A stretch of 64,000 nt of DNA from Pseudomonas songnenensis (GCF_003696315.1 NZ_RFFN01000001.1:372001-436000), one strand, 5' to 3'. Shown: positions 34,361 to 43,640, numbered from the stretch's first letter. Program-made: numbers and translations. Notes: generated by a model from the sequence alone, not told the origin.

Positions 34361-35519
34361 TGCGGACCTGATCCTGGTTGGCGGCGGGCTGGCCAACGGC
34401 CTCTTGGCCCTGCGCCTGCGTCAGCAGCGACCCGATCTGCGCCTGCTGATCGTCGAGCAGGGCGACGTCCTGGGCGGCAATCACACCTGGTCGTTTCACC
34501 AGCACGATCTGACGCCGGCTCAGCAGCGTTGGCTGGAGCCCATGGTGGGCAAGCGCTGGCCCGGTTATGAAGTGATCTTTCCCGACCTGCAGCGCCGGCT
34601 GGGCAGCGGTTACGCGAGTATCTTCTCGGAGCGCTTTCACCAGTACCTGATGCCCGAACTGAGCGATGGCGTGCGTCTGCGCACCACCGTTGCAAGCGTG
34701 GAGCCACACAGGGTGCGTCTGGGCTCGGGGGACATCCTGCAGGCCGGCGCCGTGATCGATGGACGCGGCGTGCGCCGGACCGATCAGCTGGCCCTCGGCT
34801 TTCAGAAGTTTCTCGGCCAGGAACTGCGCCTGCAGCAGCCGCACGGCTTGCAGGAGCCGATCATCATGGACGCGAGCGTCGCGCAGCGCGACGGCTATCG
34901 CTTCGTCTATGTGCTGCCGCTCAGCATCGACAGTCTGCTGATCGAAGACACCTACTACGCCGACGGCGACGCGGTAGCGCCGGAGACACTGCGCGCCAAT
35001 ATCGAGCGCTACGCCGAGGGCCGCGGCTGGGCGATCCGCGAGGTGCTGCGCGAGGAGCAGGGCGTGCTGCCCATCGTGCTGTCCGGCGACATCGCAGCCT
35101 TCTGGGGCGAGGCGCGTGGCGTGCCGCAGACGGGGCTGTCCGCGGCGTTGTTCCATCCCACCACCGGCTACTCGCTGCCTGACGCGGTGCGTCTGGCCGA
35201 TCACCTGATCGCGCTGGATCGCTGGGATGCCGCCAGCCTGTTCGAGGCGATCCGCGATTACTCGTTGGCGCAGTGGCGCCAGCGCGGTTTCTTCCGACTG
35301 CTCAATCGCATGCTGTTCATGGCCGGTCCGGCGGATCGCCGCTGGGCGGTGATGCAGCGTTTCTATCGCCTGCGCGAACCGCTGATCCAGCGTTTCTACG
35401 CGGCCAATCTGACCACCCGCGACCGCTTGCGCATCGTCTCGGGCAAGCCTCCTGTTCCGCTCGGCGAAGCGCTGCGCGCCATCGCCGCCCATGATCTGCA
35501 TCGCAAGGATTACCGATGA
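34350..35519 (+). CDS. crtY: Lycopene beta-cyclase
   Basis: 389-residue flavoprotein that cyclises both ends of lycopene to beta-carotene. I choose the GTG at 34350 (MALDADLILVGGGLANGLLAL), with GGAGG about six bases upstream, over an ATG at 34326; the family starts close before the dinucleotide motif. Other marks are NHTWSFHQHDL, DGRGVR and FHPTTGYSLPDAVRLAD. It overlaps crtX by 11 bases and crtI by 4, so the operon is tightly coupled. Confidence 0.92.
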   Translation: MALDADLILVGGGLANGLLALRLRQQRPDLRLLIVEQGDVLGGNHTWSFHQHDLTPAQQRWLEPMVGKRWPGYEVIFPDLQRRLGSGYASIFSERFHQYLMPELSDGVRLRTTVASVEPHRVRLGSGDILQAGAVIDGRGVRRTDQLALGFQKFLGQELRLQQPHGLQEPIIMDASVAQRDGYRFVYVLPLSIDSLLIEDTYYADGDAVAPETLRANIERYAEGRGWAIREVLREEQGVLPIVLSGDIAAFWGEARGVPQTGLSAALFHPTTGYSLPDAVRLADHLIALDRWDAASLFEAIRDYSLAQWRQRGFFRLLNRMLFMAGPADRRWAVMQRFYRLREPLIQRFYAANLTTRDRLRIVSGKPPVPLGEALRAIAAHDLHRKDYR

Positions 35520-37021
35520 ACCAAGCTAAACGAGCGGTGGTAATCGGCGCCGGCTTCGGCGGGCTGGCGCTGGCCATCCGGCTGCAGCGTGCCGGCATCC
35601 AGACCACCCTGCTGGAGAAGCGCGACAAGCCGGGTGGCCGCGCCTACGTCTATCACGACCAGGGCTTCACCTTCGACGCCGGGCCGACGGTGATCACCGA
35701 TCCGCCGGCACTGGAAGAACTCTTCAGCGGCGCCGGCAAGCGCATGGCCGACTACGTCGAGCTGCTGCCGGTCAGCCCCTTCTATCGGCTGTGCTGGGAG
35801 GACGGTTACAGCTTCGATTACGTCAACGATCAGGTCGAGCTGGACCGGCAGATCCACGCGCTAAACCCTCGTGACGTGGCCGGCTACCAGCGCTTTCTCG
35901 CCTATTCGCGGGCGGTGTACGAGGAGGGCTACGTCAAGCTCGGCACCGTGCCCTTCCTGTCGTTTCGCAGCATGATCGGCGTCGCCCCGCAGCTGACCAA
36001 GCTGCAGGCCTGGCGCAACGTGTACAGCATGGTGGCCAAGTTCGTGGAGAACGACCGGCTGCGCCAGGCGCTGTCCTTTCACTCGCTGCTGGTGGGCGGC
36101 AATCCGTTCGAGACCTCGTCCATCTATGCGCTGATCCACGCGCTGGAGCGCCAGGGTGGTGTCTGGTTTCCCCGTGGCGGCACCGGGGCGCTGGTGCAGG
36201 GCATGGTCCGGCTGTTCGAGGATCTGGGCGGCAAGCTGGAGCTGAACGCCGAGGTCGCGCGGATCGAGCTGGCGGGCGGGCGCGCGAAGGCCGTGATCAC
36301 GGGTGACGGTCGCCGCTTCGACACCGATGCGGTGGCGTCCAACGCGGATGTGGTCAACACCTACAAGCAACTGCTCGGGCATGAGCAACGTGGTCGCGAC
36401 GAGGCCAAACGGCTCTCCGGCAAGCGTTTCTCCATGTCGCTGTTCGTCATCCATTTCGGCCTCAAGCGCCGCCATGAGCACCTGCAGCACCACACGGTAT
36501 GTTTCGGCCCGCGCTACCGCGAGCTGATCGATGAAATCTTCAAGCGCGAGACGCTGGCCGATGATTTCTCCCTCTACCTGCACGCGCCCTGCGTCACCGA
36601 TCCCTCGCTGGCGCCGGAAGGCTGCGCCAGTCATTACGTGCTGGCGCCGGTGCCGCACCTGGGCACGGCGGATATCGACTGGGCGGAGGAGGGGCCGAAG
36701 TACCGCGATCGCATCTTCGAATACCTGGAGCGGCACTACATGCCGGGGCTGCGCGGCGATCTCGTCACCCACCGGATCTTCACGCCGCATGATTTCCGCG
36801 ACGAGCTCAACGCCCATCTGGGCTCGGCGTTTTCGCTGGAGCCGATCCTTACCCAGAGCGCCTGGTTCCGCCCACACAACCGCGACGACGTGATCCCCAA
36901 CCTCTATATCGTCGGCGCCGGCACTCACCCCGGTGCCGGCGTGCCGGGGGTCGTCGGTTCGGCCAAGGCCACCGCCGGGCTGATGCTGGAGGACTTCATG
37001 TTGAAGGAGCAGGCCGGATGA
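35516..37021 (+). CDS. crtI: Phytoene desaturase (lycopene-forming)
   Basis: 501-residue FAD enzyme of the bacterial CrtI type, which takes phytoene to lycopene in four desaturations. It shows the N-terminal ADP-binding fold VVIGAGFGGLALAIRLQRAG with GGRAYVYHDQGFTFDAGPTVITDP, a central HSLLVGGNPFETSSIYALIHALE, and the C-terminal signature NLYIVGAGTHPGAGVPGVVGSAKA. It overlaps crtY and crtB by ATGA at both ends. Confidence 0.95.
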   Translation: MNQAKRAVVIGAGFGGLALAIRLQRAGIQTTLLEKRDKPGGRAYVYHDQGFTFDAGPTVITDPPALEELFSGAGKRMADYVELLPVSPFYRLCWEDGYSFDYVNDQVELDRQIHALNPRDVAGYQRFLAYSRAVYEEGYVKLGTVPFLSFRSMIGVAPQLTKLQAWRNVYSMVAKFVENDRLRQALSFHSLLVGGNPFETSSIYALIHALERQGGVWFPRGGTGALVQGMVRLFEDLGGKLELNAEVARIELAGGRAKAVITGDGRRFDTDAVASNADVVNTYKQLLGHEQRGRDEAKRLSGKRFSMSLFVIHFGLKRRHEHLQHHTVCFGPRYRELIDEIFKRETLADDFSLYLHAPCVTDPSLAPEGCASHYVLAPVPHLGTADIDWAEEGPKYRDRIFEYLERHYMPGLRGDLVTHRIFTPHDFRDELNAHLGSAFSLEPILTQSAWFRPHNRDDVIPNLYIVGAGTHPGAGVPGVVGSAKATAGLMLEDFMLKEQAG

Positions 37022-37944
37022 ACGACCGGGTCATCGATCACTCCACTCAGGCGATCAATGTCGGCTCCAAGAGCTTCGCCGCGGCGGCGAAGCTGTTCGA
37101 CGAGCGCACCCGCCAGAGTGCGGTGATGCTCTACGCCTGGTGCCGCCATTGCGACGACGTGATCGACGGTCAGACCCTCGGGCATGGCCAGGTCGAGGGC
37201 GATCGTTCCACCGGCGAAGCGCGATTGGCCGAGCTGGTCGATCTCACCGAGCGCGCCTATGCCGGCGAGCCGATGGCCGATCCGGCGTTCGCGGCCTTCC
37301 AGCAGGTGATCCAGCGTCACCGGATTCCCAAGGCCCATCCGCTGGAGCATCTGGCGGGTTTTCGCATGGATGTGCAGGGCTATCGCTACCAGACCCTCGA
37401 CGACACCCTGCTGTATTGCTACCGGGTTGCCGGCGTGGTCGGCCTGATGATGGCGCGGGTGATGGGCGCCGAAGCGGAGCCGACGCTGGATCGCGCCTGT
37501 GATCTGGGCTTGGCCTTTCAGCTGACCAACATTGCCCGCGATATCGTCGAGGATGCGCAGATCGGCCGCGTCTACCTGCCGGCCGAGTGGCTGGCTGAAG
37601 TGGGCATTCCCGAAGATGAAATCGCACTGCCTGGGCATCGTGCCGCGTTGGCGACGCTGGCGGCGCGGCTGGTGGATCTGGCCGAGCCCTACTATCGCTC
37701 TGCGTCGCAGGGCCTGCGCGACCTGCCGCTGCGCTCGGCCTGGTCGATTGCCACGGCCCATGGCGTCTACCGGCAGATCGGCGTCGAGGTGAAGGCACGC
37801 GGCGCGGCGGCCTGGGATGCGCGGGTGTCGACCAGCAAAGGGCAGAAGCTGCAGTTTCTGCTGGGGGGTGGTGTGCTGGCGCTGGCCTCGCGGCGGATGC
37901 AGGTCAGGCCGCGTCCTGTCGATCTCTGGAGGCGTCCTCGCTAG
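37018..37944 (+). CDS. crtB: Phytoene synthase
   Basis: 308-residue squalene/phytoene synthase joining two GGPP into phytoene, the first committed step. The two aspartate motifs are CRHCDDVIDGQTLG near residue 45 and NIARDIVEDAQIGRVYLP near residue 175. It is the last gene of the rightward operon; crtZ ends 7 bases away on the other strand. The C-terminus is ordinary (RPRPVDLWRRPR). Confidence 0.95.
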   Translation: MNDRVIDHSTQAINVGSKSFAAAAKLFDERTRQSAVMLYAWCRHCDDVIDGQTLGHGQVEGDRSTGEARLAELVDLTERAYAGEPMADPAFAAFQQVIQRHRIPKAHPLEHLAGFRMDVQGYRYQTLDDTLLYCYRVAGVVGLMMARVMGAEAEPTLDRACDLGLAFQLTNIARDIVEDAQIGRVYLPAEWLAEVGIPEDEIALPGHRAALATLAARLVDLAEPYYRSASQGLRDLPLRSAWSIATAHGVYRQIGVEVKARGAAAWDARVSTSKGQKLQFLLGGGVLALASRRMQVRPRPVDLWRRPR

Positions 37945-37951
37945 ATGCACC

Positions 37952-38437
37952 CTAGTGCTTGCGCAACGGCCCGTCGTGCAGCTCGCGCAGCTGGCGCTTG
38001 AGCACCGGCAGCGGTGGCGCGTAGAGAAAGCCGAATGACACGCAGCGCTCCTTGCCCTCGACCGCATGGTGCATGCGATGCGCCTGATACAGCCGTTTGA
38101 GGTAGCCGTTGCGCGGCACGTAGCGCAGCGGCCAGCGGTGGTGCACCAGGCCGTCGTGGGCGACGAAATAGAGAAAGCCGTAGGCCGTCATGCCAGCGCC
38201 GATCCATTCCAGCGGGTGATAACCGGCGGTACCCATGGCGATCAGCAGAATCGCCACGCCGGCGAACACCACCGCATACAGGTCGTTCTTCTCGAACCAG
38301 CCGCTGCGTGGCTCGTGGTGCGACTTGTGCCAGCCCCAACCCCAGCCATGCATCACGTACTTGTGCGCCCACCAGGCAAAGACTTCCATGCCGGCCAGGG
38401 TGGCCAGGAAGACGAGCGTGTTGGTCAGTGGGCTCAT
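37952..38437 (-). CDS. crtZ: Beta-carotene 3-hydroxylase
   Basis: 161-residue membrane di-iron hydroxylase that converts beta-carotene to zeaxanthin through beta-cryptoxanthin. All histidine boxes are present: HKYVMHG, HKSHH, HDGLVHHR and HRMHH. About four membrane segments are predicted from the hydrophobic runs. It sits convergent to crtB, the usual place for crtZ in Pantoea-type clusters. With crtX it makes zeaxanthin glucosides the expected end product. Confidence 0.95.
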   Translation of the reverse strand: MSPLTNTLVFLATLAGMEVFAWWAHKYVMHGWGWGWHKSHHEPRSGWFEKNDLYAVVFAGVAILLIAMGTAGYHPLEWIGAGMTAYGFLYFVAHDGLVHHRWPLRYVPRNGYLKRLYQAHRMHHAVEGKERCVSFGFLYAPPLPVLKRQLRELHDGPLRKH

Positions 38438-38519
38438 GGCGGCGTTCCGTGTGACGTGCGGTCGATTCTACGCCCCGTCGCAGCGGCCCAGGGCTCGCCG
38501 CGACGGACTGCGTAATGAC

Positions 38520-39563
38520 TCAGGCCCGCCAGCCGGCCGCAAGTTCACGGGTCAGCTGGCCGGCCGGGATCTCCCGGCAGCCGCTGACGTTCTGCCCGGC
38601 CCACAGCGGCGTGCAGTGATCCAGGCCCTGCTTCTCGGTCTGGGCGCGCAACGCGCCAATGGCGTTGCCGGCCAGCGGGAAGGGCGGCACGCCTTCGGGC
38701 AGCGGACCCAGTTCGCGCATGATGCGGTTGACGATGCCGCGCGCCGGGCGCCCGCTGAACAGGGTGGTCAGCGCCGTATGTACCGCCTGCGGGCTCTTTA
38801 GCGCGGCGCGATGCAGCGCGTTGGTGCGACTCTCCGGGCACAGCAGGTAGGCGGTGCCCAGTTGCACACCAGCCGCGCCGAGGGTCTGCGCTGCAGCCAC
38901 GCCCCCGGCATCGGCGATGCCGCCGGCGGCGACCACCGGCACGTTCAGCGCGGCGACCAGTTGCGGCAGCAGGGCAAAGGTGCCGAGCTGGGTGGTCAGG
39001 TCCTCGCTGAGAAAGATGCCGCGGTGGCCGCCGGCTTCCAGGCCCTGGGCAATCACCAGGTCGACGTCGTGCTGCTGCAGCCAGAGGCCTTCGGCGACCG
39101 TAGTCGCGCTGGAGGCGATCTTCGCCCCGGTGGCGCGGGCGCGTTGCAGCAGATCGGGCGCCGGCAGGCCGAAGTGGAAGCTGACCAGCGCCGGCTTGTG
39201 CCGCTCCAGCACCGCGGCCATTGCCGCATCGAACGGCTGGCGGGTGGCGCCGGTGGGAATGCTCGCCGGGTCGATGGCGAACTCGGCGAACATGGGTGCG
39301 AGCATCCGGTGCCAGGCGTCGAAGGCCGTCGGGTCGGCAGCCGGCGTCTGGTGGCAGAAGAAGTTGACGTTGTAGGGCCGGTCGGTCAGCGCCTCGATGG
39401 CGGTCAGTTCGGCGTCCAGCGCCTCGGCATTGAGCATGCCGGCCGGGATCGAACCCAGCCCGCCGGCCTCGCACACCGCCGCGGCCAGCAGGTGATTCTG
39501 CGCGCCGGCCATGGGCGCCTGGATGATCGGGTGCTCGATGCCGAAGAGATCGCGCAGGTCCAT
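38520..39563 (-). CDS. NAD(P)H-dependent flavin oxidoreductase (nitronate monooxygenase family)
   Basis: 347-residue TIM-barrel FMN protein of the nitronate monooxygenase / 2-nitropropane dioxygenase group. Marks are the N-terminal IEHPIIQAPMAGAQNHLLAAAV, the flavin-side loop LVIAQGLEAGGHRGIF, and VVAAGGIADAGGVAAAQTLGAAGVQLGTAYL (phosphate-binding). The substrate cannot be named from sequence; family members oxidise nitronates or act as quinone/enoyl reductases. Transcribed divergently from rlmJ. Confidence 0.85.
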   Translation of the reverse strand: MDLRDLFGIEHPIIQAPMAGAQNHLLAAAVCEAGGLGSIPAGMLNAEALDAELTAIEALTDRPYNVNFFCHQTPAADPTAFDAWHRMLAPMFAEFAIDPASIPTGATRQPFDAAMAAVLERHKPALVSFHFGLPAPDLLQRARATGAKIASSATTVAEGLWLQQHDVDLVIAQGLEAGGHRGIFLSEDLTTQLGTFALLPQLVAALNVPVVAAGGIADAGGVAAAQTLGAAGVQLGTAYLLCPESRTNALHRAALKSPQAVHTALTTLFSGRPARGIVNRIMRELGPLPEGVPPFPLAGNAIGALRAQTEKQGLDHCTPLWAGQNVSGCREIPAGQLTRELAAGWRA

Positions 39564-39698
39564 GAGGTCAGCTCCGTTCAGTCGTCGTGGGGCGCCACTG
39601 TAGCCCGTGTCGGTGGCCGGGGAAAACGACGCTGGTCATGCCGGACCTGCGCTGCGCAAGGCGGACGGGTAAACTGCGCGGCTCTCGAGGAGGATCAG

Positions 39699-40538
39699 AT
39701 GAACTACCGCCACGCCTTCCACGCCGGCAACCACGCCGATGTGCTCAAACACCTGGTGCTGAGCCGGATATTCGCCCTGCTGTCGCGCAAGGAGGCGCCC
39801 TTCGCCTACCTCGACAGCCATGCCGGCGTCGGCCTCTACGACCTGGCCGGCGACCAGGCCAGCCGTACCGGCGAGTGGCTGCAGGGCATCGCCCGCATCT
39901 GGCAGGCGGAGCCGCACCCGGCGTTGCTCGATGACTACCTCGGCGTGATCCGCCAGCTCAACCCGGACGGCGCGCTTCGTTATTACCCGGGCTCGCCGGA
40001 ACTGGCGCGGCAGCTGACCCGCGAGCAGGATCGGCTGCAGCTCAACGAGAAGCACCCCGAGGATGGCGCCCTGCTCAAGGACAACATGGCCGGCGACCGC
40101 CGCGTGGCCGTGCACCGGGGCGAGGGCTGGCATGTGCCGCGGGCGTTGATGCCGACGCAGGAAAAGCGCGTGGTACTGCTGATCGATCCGCCGTTCGAAC
40201 AGGCCGACGAACTGAGCCGTTGCGTGACTGCAATGAAGGAAGCACTTGGCCGCATGCGCCAGACCATCGGCGTGATCTGGTATCCGATCAAGGACGAGCG
40301 CCAGCTCAAGCGCTTCTATCAGGACCTCGCGCGCAGCGGCGCACCGAAACTGCTGCGTGCCGAACTGTTCGTCCACCCGGCCGACGATGCCAGCCGCCTG
40401 AGCGGTTCGGGCCTGGCCATCGTCAACCCGCCGTGGGGGCTGGAGGACGAACTGCGTGCGCTGTTGCCGTGGCTGGCCGAGCAGCTGGCGCAGAGCCAGG
40501 GCAGCTGGCGCCTCGACTGGCTGATCGAAGAGGCTTGA
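39699..40538 (+). CDS. rlmJ: 23S rRNA (adenine-2030-N6) methyltransferase
   Basis: 279 residues, matching E. coli RlmJ (280). The start MNYRHAFHAGNHADVLKHLVL is family-typical and follows GAGGAGG; the much longer open frame upstream is shadow. SAM-region landmarks are YLDSHAGVGLYDL, and the catalytic motif IV is DPPFEQ with D163. A C-terminal NPPWGLEDEL completes the fold. It modifies A2030 of 23S rRNA before 50S assembly. Confidence 0.93.
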   Translation: MNYRHAFHAGNHADVLKHLVLSRIFALLSRKEAPFAYLDSHAGVGLYDLAGDQASRTGEWLQGIARIWQAEPHPALLDDYLGVIRQLNPDGALRYYPGSPELARQLTREQDRLQLNEKHPEDGALLKDNMAGDRRVAVHRGEGWHVPRALMPTQEKRVVLLIDPPFEQADELSRCVTAMKEALGRMRQTIGVIWYPIKDERQLKRFYQDLARSGAPKLLRAELFVHPADDASRLSGSGLAIVNPPWGLEDELRALLPWLAEQLAQSQGSWRLDWLIEEA

Positions 40539-40564
40539 GCATCGCCCCCGGTGGACCGCCACCC

Positions 40565-40639
40565 GGTGGATCGATAAAGCGCGATCCACCCTACGCTGCG
40601 TGATCAACCGTAGGGTGGATGTCGCTTTTCACATCCACC
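40565..40639. repeat. Paired GGTGGAT-type hairpins, copies 2 and 3
   Basis: Two stems, GGTGGATCG/CGATCCACC (40565-40590) and GGTGGATGT/ACATCCACC (40614-40639), face each other. The inner sequences ATCCACCCTACG (40584-40595) and CGTAGGGTGGAT (40609-40620) are perfect inverted copies. This is a BIME-like pair in the convergent rlmJ/srkA gap. It may also stop transcription from both sides. Confidence 0.75.
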
Positions 40640-40666
40640 GTCACGGGTCCGCAGCCACACCATGCC

Positions 40667-41641
40667 TCAGAACAACCTGAGCGGCTCTTCCTGCAGCGCC
40701 GATATCTGTTCGCGCAGGATCAGCACCTGGTCGCCCCAGTAACGCTCGCTGCCGAACCAGGGAAAGCTCATCGGAAAGGCCGGATCGTCCCAGCGGCGGG
40801 CGAGCCAGGCGCTGTAGTGCATCAGCCGCAACGCGCGCAGTGCCTCGATCAGCGGCAGCTCGCGGGGGGCGAAATCGTGGAATTCGTTGTAGCCGTCCAC
40901 CAGTTCGGCCAGCTGGCCGAGCCGCTCGTGGCGTTCGCCGGCGAGCATCATCCACAGGTCCTGGACACAAGGGCCCATGCGGCAGTCGTCGAGATCGACC
41001 AGATGAAAGGCGTCGTCGCGGGCGAGGATGTTGCCCGGGTGACAATCGCCATGCAGGCGGATCGGGGTGAAGTTGGTGCTGGCGAAGACGTCTTCGACCC
41101 GCTTGAGCAGGTCGCGCGCCACCGACTCGTAGGCAGGCAGCAGGCTTTTGGGCACGAAGTCACCGTCCAGCAAGCTGTTCAGCGAGTCGTGGCCGAAATT
41201 CTGTACGCCCAGGGTTTCGCGATGCTCGAACGGCCGGTTTGCACCGATCGCATGCATGCGTCCCAATAGCTGGCCGAGGCGATAGAGCTGGTCGAGATTG
41301 CCCGGCTCCGGCGCGCGACCGCCGCGGCGTGGAAAGAGCGCGAAGCGGAAACCGGCATGCTCGAAGAGCGTCGTGCCGTTACGCTGCAGCGGTGCCACCA
41401 CCGGCACCTCGTGCTCAGCCAGCTCCAGGCTGAACTGGTGCTCCTCGAGAATCGCCTCGTTGCTCCAGCGGCCGGGGCGATAGAACTTGGCGATCAGTGG
41501 TGTTTCGTCTTCGATGCCCACCTGATAGACGCGGTTCTCGTAGCTGTTGAGCGCCAGCACGCGGGCATCGCTGAGATAACCGATGCTTTCCACGGCGTCG
41601 AGGACCAGGTCCGGCGTGAGTGTATCGAAGGGATGAGACAT
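40667..41641 (-). CDS. srkA: Stress response Ser/Thr kinase SrkA (RdoA/YihE)
   Basis: 324-residue APH-like kinase. N-terminal lobe: SYENRVYQVGIEDETPLIAKFYRPGRWS (ATP-binding lysine). Catalytic loop: IRLHGDCHPGNILARDD with the HGD and N, followed by the metal-binding VDLDDCRMGP. The length agrees with E. coli SrkA (328), which protects against stress-induced death and Cpx-linked envelope stress. Single-gene unit. Confidence 0.9.
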   Translation of the reverse strand: MSHPFDTLTPDLVLDAVESIGYLSDARVLALNSYENRVYQVGIEDETPLIAKFYRPGRWSNEAILEEHQFSLELAEHEVPVVAPLQRNGTTLFEHAGFRFALFPRRGGRAPEPGNLDQLYRLGQLLGRMHAIGANRPFEHRETLGVQNFGHDSLNSLLDGDFVPKSLLPAYESVARDLLKRVEDVFASTNFTPIRLHGDCHPGNILARDDAFHLVDLDDCRMGPCVQDLWMMLAGERHERLGQLAELVDGYNEFHDFAPRELPLIEALRALRLMHYSAWLARRWDDPAFPMSFPWFGSERYWGDQVLILREQISALQEEPLRLF

Positions 41642-41712
41642 GACCGGCTCCGCAGGATAGACCGATCAGTGTATTGCACCCGGGCTTTTAAACAACCGCG
41701 CGTCCGCCGCGA

Positions 41713-42417
41713 TCAGTTGCCCGGCTTGGGCGTGCGCGCCAGGCAATAGACGTCCACTCGCACCACACCCGCACGCTTGAGCAGTTGCGCCAGCGCTTCG
41801 GCGGTCGCACCGGTGGTCAGCACGTCGTCGATCAGCGCCAGATGGAGGCCCTCGATGTTGGCTGCGGGTGCGACGCGGAACGCCTGGCGCAGATTGCGCC
41901 GTCGCGTGGCAGCGTCCAGCTGCTGCTGCGGTGGCGTATCGACGATCCGCTCGAGCAGGCGCTCATCGACCGGCAGTTTCAGTGCGGCGGCCAGCCACTG
42001 CGCCAGCATCTGCGCCTGATTGAAGCCGCGCTGGCGCAGGCGTCGGCGGGCCAGCGGCACCGGCACGAGAAGATCAGGCTGCGGCAGCCCGTCGGTGAAG
42101 GCATGTTGCAGATGCAGTGCCAGGCGCTCGCCAAGCAGGCGGCCGAATGGCCAGCGCGCCTGATGCTTGAAGCGGGTGATCAGCGTGTCGACGGGAAAGG
42201 CGAAGCGCCAGGGCACTTCGACATGGTCGTAGCTCGGTGGCCGCTTCAGGCACTCGCCGCAGATCAGCCCCCGGGTCGGCAGCGGCACGGCGCAGACTGC
42301 GCACTGGCCATCGAGCCAGGGCAGTTCCGCTTCGCACGGGATACACAGTGGATGGCCTTCGCAAGGCTCATCGCACAATAAACATTGCTGTTTATTAATT
42401 GACCAGTTGTAAACCAT
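41713..42417 (-). CDS. comF: ComF-family phosphoribosyltransferase-like protein
   Basis: 234 residues. An N-terminal zinc-ribbon with cysteine pairs (CLLCDEPCEGHPLCIPC and CAVCAVPL...CGEC) leads to a PRTase domain with VPVPLARRRLRQRGFNQAQMLA and the PRPP loop LIDDVLTTGATAEAL. In competent bacteria ComF takes part in DNA uptake; the biochemical role is not settled. Its ATG at 42417 and its ribosome site (AGGAAAGGA) lie inside the spacer of the BirA-type operator shared with bioB, so biotin may affect it. Confidence 0.88.
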   Translation of the reverse strand: MVYNWSINKQQCLLCDEPCEGHPLCIPCEAELPWLDGQCAVCAVPLPTRGLICGECLKRPPSYDHVEVPWRFAFPVDTLITRFKHQARWPFGRLLGERLALHLQHAFTDGLPQPDLLVPVPLARRRLRQRGFNQAQMLAQWLAAALKLPVDERLLERIVDTPPQQQLDAATRRRNLRQAFRVAPAANIEGLHLALIDDVLTTGATAEALAQLLKRAGVVRVDVYCLARTPKPGN

Positions 42418-42438
42418 GATTCCTTTCCTGGTTGACAG
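42407..42438 (+). promoter_or_regulatory. Biotin operator (BirA-type box) between comF and bioB
   Basis: TTGTAAACC (42407-42415), 14 bases, GGTTGACAG (42430-42438). The known BirA consensus is TTGTAAACC-N14/15-GGTTTACAA; the left arm is perfect and the right arm differs at two positions. It lies 72 bp before the bioB start and overlaps the comF start codon and ribosome site. Confidence 0.85.
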
Positions 42439-42510
42439 CGTTTCGAGCTTGGCTAACCATTCCGCATCCGTGCCAGGCCGCCGAGCCGCTATTAATTACA
42501 AGGAATGCCC

Positions 42511-43569
42511 ATGAGCGCCACCTCCGCTTCCGTTACCCGCCACGATTGGACTCTTGCCGAGGTCAAGGCGCTCTTCGAGCAACCCTTCAACGACCTGCTG
42601 TTCCAGGCGCAGACCGTGCACCGTCAGCACTTCGATGCCAACCGCGTGCAGGTTTCCACGCTGCTCTCGATCAAGACCGGCGCCTGCCCGGAAGACTGCA
42701 AGTACTGCCCGCAATCCGGGCACTACAACACCGGCCTCGATAAAGAGAAGCTGATGGAAGTGCAGAAGGTGCTGGAGGCGGCGGCCGAAGCCAAGGCCAT
42801 CGGCTCGACGCGTTTCTGCATGGGTGCGGCGTGGAAGCATCCGTCGGCCAAGGACATGCCCTACGTGCTGAAGATGGTCGAAGGGGTCAAGGCCATGGGC
42901 CTGGAAACCTGCATGACCCTCGGCAAGCTCGATCAGGAGCAGACCAAGGCGCTGGCGGCGGCGGGGCTGGACTATTACAACCACAACCTCGACACCTCGC
43001 CGGAGTACTACGGCAACATCATCACCACCCGCACCTACGGTGAGCGTCTGGAGACGCTGAGCTACGTGCGCGAGGCGGGCATGAAGATCTGCTCCGGCGG
43101 CATTCTCGGCATGGGCGAGTCGCTGGACGATCGCGCCGGCCTGCTGATCCAGCTGGCCAACCTGCCGGAGCACCCGGAATCGGTGCCGATCAACATGTTG
43201 GTCAAGGTCAAGGGCACGCCGCTGGCCGAGGAACAGGACGTCGATCCGTTCGACTTCATCCGCATGCTCGCCGTGGCGCGGATCATGATGCCGAAATCCC
43301 ATGTGCGGCTGTCCGCCGGTCGCGAGCAGATGAACGAGCAGATGCAGGCCCTGGCCTTCTTCGCCGGCGCCAACTCGATCTTCTATGGTGAAAAACTGCT
43401 CACCACCGCCAACCCGCAGGCGGACAAGGACATGCAGCTGTTCGCGCGCCTGGGCATCAAGCCGGAAGAGCGCCACGAGCACGCCGACGAAGTTCACCAG
43501 GCGGCCATCGAGCAGGCGCTGATCGAGCAGCGCGACAGCAAGCTGTTCTACAACGCCGCTTCAGCCTGA
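42511..43569 (+). CDS. bioB: Biotin synthase
   Basis: 352-residue radical-SAM enzyme inserting sulfur into dethiobiotin. The CxxxCxxC cluster ligands are C59, C63 and C66 ([16 protein letters not shown]). I choose the second ATG (42511) because AAGGA is six bases upstream of it and touches the first ATG. First gene of the bio operon, behind a BirA-type operator. A GGTGGAT hairpin separates it from bioF. Confidence 0.95.
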   Translation: MSATSASVTRHDWTLAEVKALFEQPFNDLLFQAQTVHRQHFDANRVQVSTLLSIKTGACPEDCKYCPQSGHYNTGLDKEKLMEVQKVLEAAAEAKAIGSTRFCMGAAWKHPSAKDMPYVLKMVEGVKAMGLETCMTLGKLDQEQTKALAAAGLDYYNHNLDTSPEYYGNIITTRTYGERLETLSYVREAGMKICSGGILGMGESLDDRAGLLIQLANLPEHPESVPINMLVKVKGTPLAEEQDVDPFDFIRMLAVARIMMPKSHVRLSAGREQMNEQMQALAFFAGANSIFYGEKLLTTANPQADKDMQLFARLGIKPEERHEHADEVHQAAIEQALIEQRDSKLFYNAASA

Positions 43570-43640
43570 TGATTCGTTTCGGTGGATGGAGGCGCCAACT
43601 GCGCCCCGATTCCCCCGACACTTAACGCGACTCTTCGTAA

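Noticed and set aside
32942..34396. 484-codon minus-strand frame over crtX
   Set aside because: Covers the whole glucosyltransferase gene; no recognisable protein features.
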